A DNA stretch of 64,000 nt from Porphyridium purpureum (Eukaryota > Rhodophyta > Bangiophyceae > Porphyridiales > Porphyridiaceae). The stretch covers positions 5,332,001-5,396,000 of the forward strand of contig VRMN01000001.1 of NCBI GenBank assembly GCA_008690995.1, given 5' to 3'. Every line of letters begins with the position of its first letter. Within the stretch, counting starts at the first letter, position 1. Positions 27,896 through 37,579 of this stretch are shown piece by piece. A program made the position numbers and the translations under genes. The notes below the pieces were generated by a model, which had not been told where the DNA came from, made no database searches, and was given only the letters and a program-made list of their open reading frames with translations.

Positions 27896-30800
27896 CTAGA
27901 GACCCAGAGATTGCACGGCAACGAGACATCGCGGGCAGAGCGTCGGGTGGGCCGAGCCTGGCGACGGCCCTGCTGCTGAGTCCTCCGAGTTGGCGCCCTG
28001 GCCAACTGCAGTGTCGTAGCACCAGCACCGCTCGCACTTGGCGCCGCTCGCGCGGTCAACGCCCACCACCAGCGATAGCTCTTGGTCTTCTAGCACGTGC
28101 GCGCACGTGTCGACCAGTTCTCGGCTCGATACGGCGCGCGCATCTGACGCAATGAAAAGAGCCGCCAGAGAGTCGACGTCAGCACCGGAACCAAGCTTCG
28201 CAGTGCCGCTGCCCAGCTGCTCCAAGTCGCGTTGCAGCTCGGGGTCAGACGAGAAGAGCCGGATCTGCGCGTCCAGTGACGCACCGACCACTTTTTCCAT
28301 GCGTGCGAGCTCCAGCGTGCGGTTCACGCAGTCTCGCACACCAAGAAGCCGTTCCCATGTCGGGGCCGCGTCAAAGGCCACTCCGCGGTACGGCGCGTTT
28401 CGGTCCAACCAGCCATCCATAAAAATGGACACGCCCTTGCCCGACTTCAAGCCTTCTGGCAAGTTCAACCAAGCATCCTCACACGTGTGGCTCAAAATCG
28501 GCGCCAGCAGTTTGAGCAAATCCATCAAAATCCAGTACATGACCGTCTGGCAGCTGCGCCGTCTCTGACGATCTCCGGGCGCACTAATGTACAGACGATC
28601 CTTGGCGGTGTCCAAATAGAAATTGCTCAGGTCTGCCACGGCAAAGCGCTGAACAATTTGGTAGACTTTGTAGAATGCATATGTGTCGTACGCGGCCTGA
28701 ACTTCTCGGCACACGGCATCCGTCTTCCACAGGATGTACCGATCCACTTGAGAAAGCTCTTCGTACGCGACCATGTCACCACGCTCTGGCACAAAGTCGT
28801 GCAGATTTCCAATCAGATAGCGCAGCGTATTGCGCAGTTTGCGGTATCCATCCGCCACCTGTTTTAGAATATTGGGCCCGATCGGGGCGTCTCCCGTGTA
28901 GTCGACTGACGACACCCACAGTCGCAACACGTCCGCGCCAAAAGGCGGCTGGCGCTTCTGGTCCGTGCCTCCATTAATCACGTCGTTTGGATCAACGACA
29001 TTGCCAATGCTCTTACTCATCTTCATGCCCTTTTCGTCCAGCAGGAACCCGTGCGTGAGTACCGTTGCGTACGGTGCTGCGCCAGTGGTCGCGACCGACG
29101 TCAGCAGGCTGGACTGGAACCATCCGCGATGTTGGTCGCTTCCTTCCAGGTATAAATCCGCGGGTAGCTGCAGCTCGGGACGCTCGCCTGCCACGCACGC
29201 CCACGAACAGCCCGAATCGAACCAGACGTCCATCGTATCGCTTCCTTTGACTAAACCGCGGCCGCGGAATTTTTCGGGCAAGATCTCGTCCGCTTCGCAC
29301 TCGTACCAGGCGTCTGAACCACGTGCGGCAAACAATTTCTGAACAGCATCAATGATCTCATCGTCCATGACCGACTGATTCGTCTGTGGGTCGTAAAATA
29401 CCGGGATGGGGACACCCCATACACGCTGTCGCGAAATGCACCAGTCCGAGCGCCCTTCAATCATATTATGAATTCGCTTTTCTCCAGAGGCCGGAATCCA
29501 CTGGACGCCCTGCACGGCGCGCAACGCTTCACTGCGAAAGCCCTCCACAGACGCAAACCACTGCTCAGTACATCGAAAGATGGTGGGTTTCTTGGTGCGC
29601 CAATCGTAAGGGTACTTGTGCGCGTATGGCTCTTCCAAGAGCAATACCCCACTCTTTTCGATTTTTCGAACGCATGCCTCATTGCCCTCCCTCAACACTG
29701 CCAGTCCGACAAACTCGCCGTCCTCACCGGCTTCCTCGGTAAATTTTCCGGCGTCGTCCACAGGAGAGAGCATCTCAAGCCCCTCGCGCTGCCCAACAAT
29801 GTAATCTTCCTGTCCATGTCCAGGCGCCGTGTGTACCAGGCCCGTCCCGCTTTCGGTCGTGATGTAATCGCCACCAATCACGACGCGACACGTCTTTTTC
29901 GACATCATGCAGTGCTGGTACTCGAGCCCCGCGAGATCCTTGCCTTTGATCACCGACACCTTGCGTAATGAACGACCGAGTTTGGCGCTGACGCTTTCGA
30001 CAAGATCCTCGGCGATCACCAAGAACGAAGCGCCCTCATCATCAGCAACAATGCTGTAATCAAGTTCGGCGTTCACCGCCACGGCAAGATTTGCCGGGAG
30101 CGTCCACGGCGTGGTGGTCCAAATAGCAAGGCGCAGCGGTTTGTTTTCATTTTGACTTTGCTGCAAAATGTTGCGCAAGGGCTCGCACTGTGCGACAACT
30201 TGCGCATCTGGTCCGGACGAAACCTGGAATCCGGCGTACACACTACGCGACACGTGGCCCTCAGGATATTCAAGTTCAGCTTCCGCTAAAGCCGTGCGAC
30301 TGGATGGGCTCCAATATACAGGCTTCTTGCCGCGATAAATATGCCCCTTCTTGACCATTTGGCCGAACACACCAATCTGCGCGGCTTCGTACTCCTTTTG
30401 CAACGTCAGGTAGGGCGAGTCCCAATCAGCCCAAACACCCAGCCGCATAAATTGCTGCTTCTGCTCCTCGACGGTTTCGCGCGCAAACATGGCGGCCTCA
30501 CGGCGCAGCTCGATGGGCTCTAGGCGCTTCTTTTTCAGCTTCTTGCTCTGTAGAACTTTGAGTTCAATTGGCAGTCCATGGCAATCCCAACCAGGGACGA
30601 GTGCGGCGCGGCGGCCCTGAAGCAGCTGGTAGCGGTTGATAAAGTCCTTGAGCACCTTGTTCATGGCGTGGCCCATGTGAATCGTGCCGTTTGCGTACGG
30701 CGGGCCATCATGCAACACAAACTTGTCTCCCGGGTTGTTCCGCGACAGCTTTTGATACACCTGATTTTCCTCCCAGAATGCCTGCAGCTGTGGTTCGCGC

Positions 30801-31114
30801 TCCACGGCGTTTGCGCGCTGACTGAAGCCAGTTTCTGGTAAATTCACGGTGTGACGATACACGCCGCCCTCGGCGGCGCCCTTATCCTTTCCAGTCGCCG
30901 CTCGCCCTTCCTTGACCTTCTCCGGCACCGCCGCGGTTGCAGCCTCGCCACTGCTCGCAGCGGACATACAGTACGCGGCAGGCACTCGCGCGCGGGCGCG
31001 CGAGAGCCCGTTTGCGCGACTCCAGATCGCCATGTGCGGCCTCGCCTCAATTGACGGCACTGCGGTCGGCGTGGAGCGCGCGCCGCCCGCCGCGACAACG
31101 AAGCACAATGCCAT
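27896..31114 (-). CDS. Isoleucyl-tRNA synthetase, bacterial type, probably organellar
   Basis: Charges tRNA-Ile; includes an editing domain that removes valine. From the ATG at 31114 (MALCFVVAAGG) it is 1,072 residues. Motifs: GTIHMGH (class I HIGH), the CP1 editing insert with TTPWTLPANLAVAV and GTGLVHTAPGHGQEDY, and KGMKMSKSIGN (KMSKS). The C-terminal zinc finger CERCWCYDT...LCPRC is the bacterial type, so this is not the cytosolic eukaryotic IleRS. About 100 residues precede the catalytic core, with further in-frame Met at MAIWSRANG and MSAASSGEA, which could allow plastid and mitochondrial forms. The upstream region has several CTGTAC words and two AACCCTA sites. Confidence 0.95.
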   Translation of the reverse strand: MALCFVVAAGGARSTPTAVPSIEARPHMAIWSRANGLSRARARVPAAYCMSAASSGEAATAAVPEKVKEGRAATGKDKGAAEGGVYRHTVNLPETGFSQRANAVEREPQLQAFWEENQVYQKLSRNNPGDKFVLHDGPPYANGTIHMGHAMNKVLKDFINRYQLLQGRRAALVPGWDCHGLPIELKVLQSKKLKKKRLEPIELRREAAMFARETVEEQKQQFMRLGVWADWDSPYLTLQKEYEAAQIGVFGQMVKKGHIYRGKKPVYWSPSSRTALAEAELEYPEGHVSRSVYAGFQVSSGPDAQVVAQCEPLRNILQQSQNENKPLRLAIWTTTPWTLPANLAVAVNAELDYSIVADDEGASFLVIAEDLVESVSAKLGRSLRKVSVIKGKDLAGLEYQHCMMSKKTCRVVIGGDYITTESGTGLVHTAPGHGQEDYIVGQREGLEMLSPVDDAGKFTEEAGEDGEFVGLAVLREGNEACVRKIEKSGVLLLEEPYAHKYPYDWRTKKPTIFRCTEQWFASVEGFRSEALRAVQGVQWIPASGEKRIHNMIEGRSDWCISRQRVWGVPIPVFYDPQTNQSVMDDEIIDAVQKLFAARGSDAWYECEADEILPEKFRGRGLVKGSDTMDVWFDSGCSWACVAGERPELQLPADLYLEGSDQHRGWFQSSLLTSVATTGAAPYATVLTHGFLLDEKGMKMSKSIGNVVDPNDVINGGTDQKRQPPFGADVLRLWVSSVDYTGDAPIGPNILKQVADGYRKLRNTLRYLIGNLHDFVPERGDMVAYEELSQVDRYILWKTDAVCREVQAAYDTYAFYKVYQIVQRFAVADLSNFYLDTAKDRLYISAPGDRQRRRSCQTVMYWILMDLLKLLAPILSHTCEDAWLNLPEGLKSGKGVSIFMDGWLDRNAPYRGVAFDAAPTWERLLGVRDCVNRTLELARMEKVVGASLDAQIRLFSSDPELQRDLEQLGSGTAKLGSGADVDSLAALFIASDARAVSSRELVDTCAHVLEDQELSLVVGVDRASGAKCERCWCYDTAVGQGANSEDSAAGPSPGSAHPTLCPRCLVAVQSLGL

Positions 31115-32591
31115 GCAGAACCAACCACCTGCAGCCGTTTCCACGCCCTCCAACGCTCACAACACGCCCTCACAAGCCAAGCCCAAGCCTGCAACCGGGT
31201 CTCCCCACGGACCGGTAGGTCGCCGCGCCGCCGAGATCACCATTTAGGGTTCGCGCTAGGGTTATTGCCTTCTCACCGGGCGTACAGTGCGGAGTACAGC
31301 CGCAAACAACAAATTGAGGAACAGTTCGCGCTGTACCTATCCAGATCGAGCGTCACAAGAGGTACACTCTGTATCCGCATACAGTCGGTTGAGCTTTGCA
31401 GCAGGCTGCCAAGAGTCCATGGGGCAACAGATCACGGACGCCCCCCGCACCCGCGCCCCTGTCCGCCGCCAGCATCTGCGAATACGTTGGTCTACTTTGG
31501 CCAATTGAGTAGCGGTCTATCGGCCCGTCGCTTGGTCTAGCGACTTTGTGATTGTGCTTGCTTTGGAAGGGTGGGTCTGTTCTTTCTTGCTGAAGGGAAT
31601 AGGTTTGTTTGCAATCCGGCTCTCTGGGACTCGGAGCTGTTTACTGGTAACTCAATTTTGCACTCACATCGTCAGCCGCTGCTCACACGCCACGCAGACA
31701 GAAGACGGCTATCGAAGCGATCGGAAACGCAAGCAGCCACTGACGATACGGCCAGAATCGCCTTATGCACGACGACTCGCATGTACACGCGATGGCGAGC
31801 AGGGCGGCGAGCTGTGCCAGACGCCGTTCCTGACACTACATATGACGAAAAAGCTGTCGAACCGCTGGTCGAAAATTCACGGCAGCACAAGCATGAAACT
31901 CGGCCGAGAGACGCGCTGTTGGAAATTCCTGGCAGTGCGCCATCAATCTAGCACTCCGGTCAGATATTATACCCGCTCGTAGACCCGTGTGACATTGTCT
32001 CAAATGATCCACCGCAGCACCATTCTCGTGGGTTCAGACGGTTTGCCCAGGCCGCGAGCCACACGTGCCCCGACTCGTTGTGTCGCTCGCCGTAGTGAAA
32101 GTAGGTACAGTCTCGACTCTGCATGAAAAGGACACCAAATTCGTGAGAAGCAGCAATGTGCTATGCAAACGTGCTTGTTCAATACAGGTTTCAAGAATCT
32201 TATCAAACAACGTCTGTTGTGAATGAAAACGTTGATGGTGGCCTTTTTGTAAGCTGAGAAGAATGCTGAAGTACAGTGAATGAGGACCCGAACGCTGTAC
32301 TTTTTTTCGGTGTGATGTGCAAAAAAACCCTAGAAGGAGACAGGAACCTTCGAGAATGAGGTGAACCGCGCGTGGTACGGGGCGTGGTGGATGGACGGAG
32401 AATCGACGGATTTAGTAGAAGAAACGCAGAAGGCGTATGTGGTGCGGTGGATAGAGAGGTGGTGGCATGGTGTAGTAAGTGGATGGACAAAGGAGAAGGG
32501 CTTAAGGCCGGGAGGGGCGGGTGGGGAGGGAAGGGGAAGAAGAGGTGGTGGTGTGTGGGTCGGGGTGGGTCCGGGTGGTGGAGCTGCCGCG
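31115..32591. other. 1.5-kb divergent region between IleRS and AHA1, no gene recognised
   Basis: Contains telo-like AACCCTA twice in reverse (31243-31263), CTGTAC words at 31282, 31294, 31331, 32105, 32271 and 32295, and telo-box AAACCCTAG at 32325-32333. Overlapping open frames at 31550-31980 on both strands have no domain and no good ATG. The frame open upstream of AHA1 (32361-32591) is Trp/Gly-rich and is taken as leader sequence. An unrecognised RNA gene cannot be excluded. Confidence 0.5.
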
Positions 32592-33743
32592 ATGGCCAAG
32601 GTTGGGGAAGGGGACGCGCGCTGGATTGTGGAGGATCGCGAAGATGGCGCAAACGTGAACAACTGGCACTGGGCCGAGCGGAATGTGTTCAGCTGGGCGA
32701 GCGCGCGGCTGCGCGAGCTGCTGCAGGGCGTCGTGCTGCCCGTGGGAGAGGTCGATCCCAGCGCGCCGCACGATGTGAGGAGTAGCACAAGTAGTAGTCA
32801 GAACAACAACAGAAGCAGCACGTATGCCCGCGTGGTCGTGTATAAAGTGGACAAAATCGAGGGCGACGCCATGCTGTACAATCGGAAGGGCAAGCTCAAG
32901 ACCCTCGCAGATCTCAAGGTCGAGGCAAAGTGGAAGCTCGTCCCGTCAACGGGCGCGGAGCAGAGTGAGGACAGTAAGGACGCGGTTTCGGGCTTGCTCA
33001 AGTTCGAGCTCTACGATACCGAGCCGGACGTCAACTGGACGTGCTCCTCACAGGGCGCCCAGGCTGAGCGAGCGAAGCAAGTGCTGCGTACGCTCGGCGT
33101 GCGGGAGGTACAGCACGTCGCCAAGAGATTCATGGACGAACTCGCTGAAGGCGGTGACGTAGACATCTCGAGCTTCCAAAGAAAACCGTCGCAGCTCGCG
33201 AGCAATGCACCGCTTACGGGAAGCCTTGGAGCGCCAGAAATGAAGACATCGACAGCCCCTCCACCAGAGAAGAAGTCGGCAAGCAGCGCACCCGCGACGA
33301 CATCCAAGGCGACACTGCCGCACAAGACGGCTGCCAAGAAAGCGTCGCTCGAGATTGACGAATTTTTTAGGTGCTCTCCGATGGATCTCTTCCTGGCTCT
33401 GACTGACGAACGTCGAGTGAGTGCTTACACGATGGCCAAAACGTCCATCAAGGCAGAGGAGGGCGGCGCATTCTCGATAAAGAGCGGGCGCTATTCCGGC
33501 ACCTTTGAAGAATGCAAGCCGGGTCAGCGCATCATTATGAAATGGCGCCTCGACAAGTACCCCGCGAACCTTTTCACGCGTGTTGAAATTGACATTAAGC
33601 AAAATGAAGGCCACAGTGAGCTTCGGCTGCGCCATTTCGGTGTTCCAGCAGAATTCGTGCATGAGACCGAGACAGAATGGCGCGTGGAAATTTTTGAGCG
33701 CTTGCGGATGGTACTAGGGTACGGGCAGCCGCGTGTGTTTTGA
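32592..33743 (+). CDS. AHA1: Activator of Hsp90 ATPase (AHA1)
   Basis: 383 residues. AHA1 is the co-chaperone that stimulates Hsp90 ATP hydrolysis. The ATG at 32592 gives MAKVGEGDARWIVEDREDG, matching the conserved start MAKWGEGDPRWIVEEREDG; the frame open before it is ignored. The N-domain continues with NVNNWHWAERNVFSWA and the Hsp90-binding sheet (KLKTLADLKVEAKWKL). A low-complexity linker (~205-250) leads to the C-terminal AHSA1 (START-like) domain: FFRCSPMDLFLALTDERRVSAYT, GGAFSIKSGRYSGTFEE, IIMKWRLDKYP. It is slightly longer than human AHSA1 (338), mostly in the linker. Three CTGTAC words and a telo-box lie 260-490 bp upstream. Confidence 0.95.
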   Translation: MAKVGEGDARWIVEDREDGANVNNWHWAERNVFSWASARLRELLQGVVLPVGEVDPSAPHDVRSSTSSSQNNNRSSTYARVVVYKVDKIEGDAMLYNRKGKLKTLADLKVEAKWKLVPSTGAEQSEDSKDAVSGLLKFELYDTEPDVNWTCSSQGAQAERAKQVLRTLGVREVQHVAKRFMDELAEGGDVDISSFQRKPSQLASNAPLTGSLGAPEMKTSTAPPPEKKSASSAPATTSKATLPHKTAAKKASLEIDEFFRCSPMDLFLALTDERRVSAYTMAKTSIKAEEGGAFSIKSGRYSGTFEECKPGQRIIMKWRLDKYPANLFTRVEIDIKQNEGHSELRLRHFGVPAEFVHETETEWRVEIFERLRMVLGYGQPRVF

Positions 33744-33967
33744 GCAGATGTGAAAATGGCTCTCGCACTTATGCCAAGGACCTCGTATGCGTTGTTCTGT
33801 TCTTCCTTTCTTTTCTCCTTCTTGGCAACGCGTGTGCTGCGTCCTGGGCATGAAGCAAAGATTCGAAGTGGAGAGCCAGCAAGTAAAGTAACCTCGCGCT
33901 TCTCCTCCCCACTTTCAGTTTCTCTTTGATGAGCTTTTCCATTCGGGAATCGCGCCAATACAAATCG

Positions 33968-34606
33968 TTATAAGTTCAAGGTCATCGAGACAATGTGCTC
34001 GACGTCAACGGGCACTTCACCGAGCGGTCGGCGTGCATCAATACGAAAGCCCTCTTTCTCGTAAAGGCGCCGCGCACCCGCCATGCAGTTTAGGCTTTCG
34101 AGCTTGACAACGCGGAAGCCTTGCTCTTTCGCATGTTGAATGAGCACCTTCAGCAGGCGCGAGCCGGCGCCCAAGCGGCGCGCGTCGCGAGCGACAGAGA
34201 AGCGCAGAAGCTCGGCCACATGCTGGCACTCCTCGTCATTGTGCCGAGCAGTGTCACTCCCATTGACGCGCTGCAGATCAGCTGGATTGACGCGCCTCAA
34301 GCCGACCATTCCGACCCGACACTCCGGCTCGCCGCTGCGCACGCAGATCCAAAAGTGCCCCCGTGGCCCATGGGAAGCACCAAGCGCCGCTTCGCGCAGA
34401 TCGTACTGCTCCGGAACGTCGCTCAGGTCGCCGGTCACGCAGCTCTCCGTGTACGCGGCGACCTGCTTCTGCACGCGCTCATCCGGCTTGGCCATTTCGC
34501 GCATGGCCGCGCGAAACTGCTCGACGACCCATTCGCGATCGGCGTGCGTGTAACTCCTCACCACCAGGTCGGATCCTCCGTCTTCCTCCTCGCCCGGTTG
34601 CACCAT
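33968..34606 (-). CDS. GNAT-family N-acetyltransferase
   Basis: 212 residues. Transfers acetyl from acetyl-CoA to an amine. The N-terminus LVVRSYTHADREWV is the typical opening strand-helix; GHFWICVRSGEPECRVGMVGLRRV covers the central strands. Motif A, LLRFSVARDARRLGAGSRLLKVLIQHA, has the R/QxxGxG/A acetyl-CoA loop (RRLGAGS). KLESLNCMAGARRLYEKEGFRI is motif B. The substrate cannot be told from sequence; NAT8-like and small-molecule acetyltransferases share this pattern. No targeting peptide is obvious. It converges on AHA1 with about 220 bp between stops. Confidence 0.85.
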   Translation of the reverse strand: MVQPGEEEDGGSDLVVRSYTHADREWVVEQFRAAMREMAKPDERVQKQVAAYTESCVTGDLSDVPEQYDLREAALGASHGPRGHFWICVRSGEPECRVGMVGLRRVNPADLQRVNGSDTARHNDEECQHVAELLRFSVARDARRLGAGSRLLKVLIQHAKEQGFRVVKLESLNCMAGARRLYEKEGFRIDARRPLGEVPVDVEHIVSMTLNL

Positions 34607-35751
34607 CCCCCTCCGACCCGCCGGTCCCGATCCTCCGCTCCCTCACCACCTCCCTAACCTAACCTATGAAATGCGGTCCAGTCCGTAATGTCTCACCCGC
34701 CACGTGATTCCGGCCCACTCCCCCTTGCCGCTCCCCAAAGCACAAACCACGACGGCTCGATCGATTATCCATCGATCGATCGATCCGAGCATGGGTTAGC
34801 ATGCTTGATCCCCGATTCATACCTGCCCGAGCACAAATGACCCTGCTCACTCGGCACTCACCCAGTAAGACAACAAGCTCGCTCCAGCCCCCAAAACCAC
34901 GCCAACAACTCAGCACACACACTGTACCTTCCCTTACGCACTCCTCCTTGTTCGGGGCTTTTGTGGCCCCCTCCCCAGCGAGATGGTAAAACACGTAGGG
35001 AAAGTGACCATCGAAGCGTGCGGATGTTAAAGTGTGTGTGATTGGTGTTTGAGTAAGTGTGTGTGTAACTAGGGTTAACATGCTTATGTTTGGCGAGTGA
35101 TGAATGGCGCGCGGTGAGGCGGGGGGGAGTGCGTGCTGAGGTGGTTTTGGTGAGGTGGTGATGTTGGCGGGATGTGTGTGTGTGAGTGTGCGGATTGCGG
35201 ATGTGGCGTGGGTGAGCGGCCGGGTGAGTGCGGCGGCGCGTCAGCCCGTCGAATCGCGTGGACGACTCGAAAGAGAACTCGGAGAGAACTCGGTCACGAC
35301 GCCATTGGGACCGGGTGTTCTGCCGCGCAAGGTTCATTGTCGTTTGCTTCTCTCTCCCACGCACATTCAGCCCACGGTGCGCTTGACCTGGGATTGGTGG
35401 CTGTGCCGAACGCGCCGCAGATAAAGACGCGTGCTCCCGCGCCGACCCGCTGAATTCTACGAGACTGATGGATGAGAGTTCACGTGTTGCACGGACACAG
35501 GTGCATGCGGCAGGAGCGAGACGCATCCGGCGCAGAAGCGAGGCGAACCGTCGGCCGGACAGTGGCCGCGTGTATGAGTGTGGGAGTAGACACGGCTCGG
35601 CACGCGGTCGCGGTGGGAACACACGAAGCGTGAGGGTGCGCGGTTGGATTGCGGCCATCTGACTGTGTGTGCGCTCGGCCTCTACGCTGGTGGACGCCAG
35701 TCAACTTTGGTCCTCGTCGCTGTTTAGGCTCACAATAACTGGATATGAAGG
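34607..35751. other. 1.1-kb divergent region between GNAT and sulfotransferase, no gene accepted
   Basis: Holds an ATCGATCGATCGATC tract (34773-34787), CTGTAC at 34922, ACTAGGGTTA at 35069-35077 and TG-rich runs. A 266-codon minus-strand frame with an ATG at 35658 is dominated by His/Thr and Arg/Ser repeats made by TG and CA runs and has no domain, so it was not called. Confidence 0.5.
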
Positions 35752-37212
35752 ATGAAAGACGAGCGGACCCCGCCGAGTGGAGATAGTATGAACGATGCCA
35801 ATAGCTCGGATGGCACCGGTGACCAGGCAACGGAGCCGGTGCGCGCACGGCTCGCCGCATTTCCAGTGCGCGTGAAAGCTTCCTCGGTTTTCGCGTCGGG
35901 GTCCGGCTCGGCTTCATCAGCTGACGACACTGCTCTGAGCTTACCGCCTACGCCAACCGCGCTGGTGGACGGCCACTTGCCTGCGAGGGCGCTTGAACCG
36001 CGGGGCACCCCGCTATTCCAGACACACTGCCAGCCGTCGCAGACGCGGCAAACGCAACTACAAGCGCCGCCGGGTCAACCTCCACGCCAGCTCTCGCGGC
36101 TGCGAGGGCACAGCGCACCAGATGATTATGAGGGCGGCAAGAGATCGCCAGCGCTGCAACGCATGCTCGCGCGGCTCAAGTTTTTGTCATCTGTAGAAGG
36201 CCGCAAGCGTGCTATCGAATACGTAGCCATGGCGACAGACGTGATCATTGCGTCGTCGCCGAAAACCGGAACAACACTGGTGCAGCAGATCGCCAACGGA
36301 ATTCGGACCGAGTGCGACATGACCCTTTTTGACCAACTGGAGGAAATCGGCGATCAAGTGCCGTGGGTGGACCTGGCACACGACCTGGATCGCGATTTTG
36401 AGGGCCCACAGGTCGCAGAACCGCGCCTCTTCAAATCTCACTTGTGGTGGCACTCCGTGCCCAAAGGTGGCAAGTACATTTACGTCGTAAGGGACCCGCT
36501 CGATACTGCGGTGTCTTTCTTTCATTTCCTTCATGGCTGGATGTTCGAGCCGGGCGAGCTCACGCTGCACGAGTTTGTGACGGACTTTTGGCTGGTCAGA
36601 GATAGCTCTCAGATGGGTCCCGGAAGTCCGGCGTCCTACATGCATCATTTGGTATCGTACTATGCGGTTCGCCAGCAAGGAAATGTACTGTGGCTGTTCT
36701 ACGAGGACCTCATAGAAGACAAGGAAGCGCAGGTGCGTCGCATGTACCGATTCTTGGGTCGTGACGAACCCAGCGCTGATCAAATGGCACGCGTGCTCGA
36801 TTTTTCGTCGTTCGCATTCATGAAGCGGCACGAGAGCAAATTCGATGAGAAGCTCGTGCGCGCGAAGAGCACACAACTCCCTTTGAGCAGTGCGCCAGCT
36901 GCATCCGATCGGATAGATGGAACCCCTTCATCCCGGCAGGAGCAGCAGGGCACGCGCCAGCAAGCTAGGACAGCGCCTTCGGGCGCTGTTCTTTCGCCAA
37001 GCTCACCCGCGCCAGTCAAAAGCACGTTGCCTGTGCAGAGCAAAGTACGGGAAGGGCGGAGAGGCAGCGGCACGCGGGAGCTGGAGCCGTCTACCATCGC
37101 CATGATTGAGCGGTACTGGACAAAGGAAGTATACCCAACGACAGGCTGCCTCACGTACGAAGATCTGCGGCGCTCCATCGCTCGCGAGCGCGCCTCTGGT
37201 CTTGTGCTCTAG
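35752..37212 (+). CDS. Sulfotransferase (PAPS-dependent, SULT-type)
   Basis: 486 residues. Transfers sulfate from PAPS to hydroxyl or amine acceptors. The first ~150 residues are Ser/Pro-rich without a clear domain. The catalytic domain begins ~160: VIIASSPKTGTTLVQQI (5'-phosphosulfate loop), RLFKSHLWW, and GKYIYVVRDPLDTAVSFFHF (3'-phosphate site). A ~95-residue Ser/Gln/Pro-rich insert (~365-440) precedes the last motif, VREGRRGSG, which corresponds to the RKGxxG PAPS loop of SULTs, and the closing TGCLTYEDLR. The fold is of the soluble SULT1 type; no signal peptide or membrane anchor is seen. Red algae make sulfated polysaccharides, but the acceptor here is unknown. Confidence 0.85.
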   Translation: MKDERTPPSGDSMNDANSSDGTGDQATEPVRARLAAFPVRVKASSVFASGSGSASSADDTALSLPPTPTALVDGHLPARALEPRGTPLFQTHCQPSQTRQTQLQAPPGQPPRQLSRLRGHSAPDDYEGGKRSPALQRMLARLKFLSSVEGRKRAIEYVAMATDVIIASSPKTGTTLVQQIANGIRTECDMTLFDQLEEIGDQVPWVDLAHDLDRDFEGPQVAEPRLFKSHLWWHSVPKGGKYIYVVRDPLDTAVSFFHFLHGWMFEPGELTLHEFVTDFWLVRDSSQMGPGSPASYMHHLVSYYAVRQQGNVLWLFYEDLIEDKEAQVRRMYRFLGRDEPSADQMARVLDFSSFAFMKRHESKFDEKLVRAKSTQLPLSSAPAASDRIDGTPSSRQEQQGTRQQARTAPSGAVLSPSSPAPVKSTLPVQSKVREGRRGSGTRELEPSTIAMIERYWTKEVYPTTGCLTYEDLRRSIARERASGLVL

Positions 37213-37579
37213 ACCACAACAGCTGCGCGTGATTGAAGCCGCACCATTTGGGAAAGAAAGCCAGTCGGAAGTCATCTGAAGGCTAATAAATGCTCGCGCA
37301 AACCCTGCTGTTGGTTTGCTCGTCGTCAGTCATTCTGTCGCACTGCTCTGAACACGAGACAAACTCAGCAACGATCAACCCACTTTCGCAAGGAACGCCG
37401 GCGACGACTTTCAGCGCGCTGCAAGCTTCGAGTCGCACGTGAGGTGGCTGATTGAGAAAGTAGAAGGGGGCAAGCGAGGAGGGAGGAAGAGGAGAGAAAG
37501 TGGGGGCAGTCGTTCGGGAGCCAGGGAGCGCTTGATCAGGTGCGCGTCGCGAACAAGCTGCAGGGTCAGCACGAAGAAG
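37213..37579. other. Intergenic region upstream of the Alba gene
   Basis: 367 bp, no gene seen. AATAAA (37285) lies ~75 bp past the sulfotransferase stop. The frame of the Alba gene is open through 37439 but has no ATG before 37580. Confidence 0.5.

Noticed and set aside
31548-31982. Overlapping frames between IleRS and AHA1
   Set aside because: No ATG at the head, no domain, no TnpB or transposase block found by eye.
34757-34790. ATCGATCGATCGATC palindromic tract
   Set aside because: It is a simple tetranucleotide repeat; no evidence for an attachment site or origin.
34858-35658. 266-codon minus-strand frame with a true ATG
   Set aside because: Composition is His/Thr/Arg/Ser runs produced by TG/CA-rich DNA; no domain, and it spans likely promoters of two genes.
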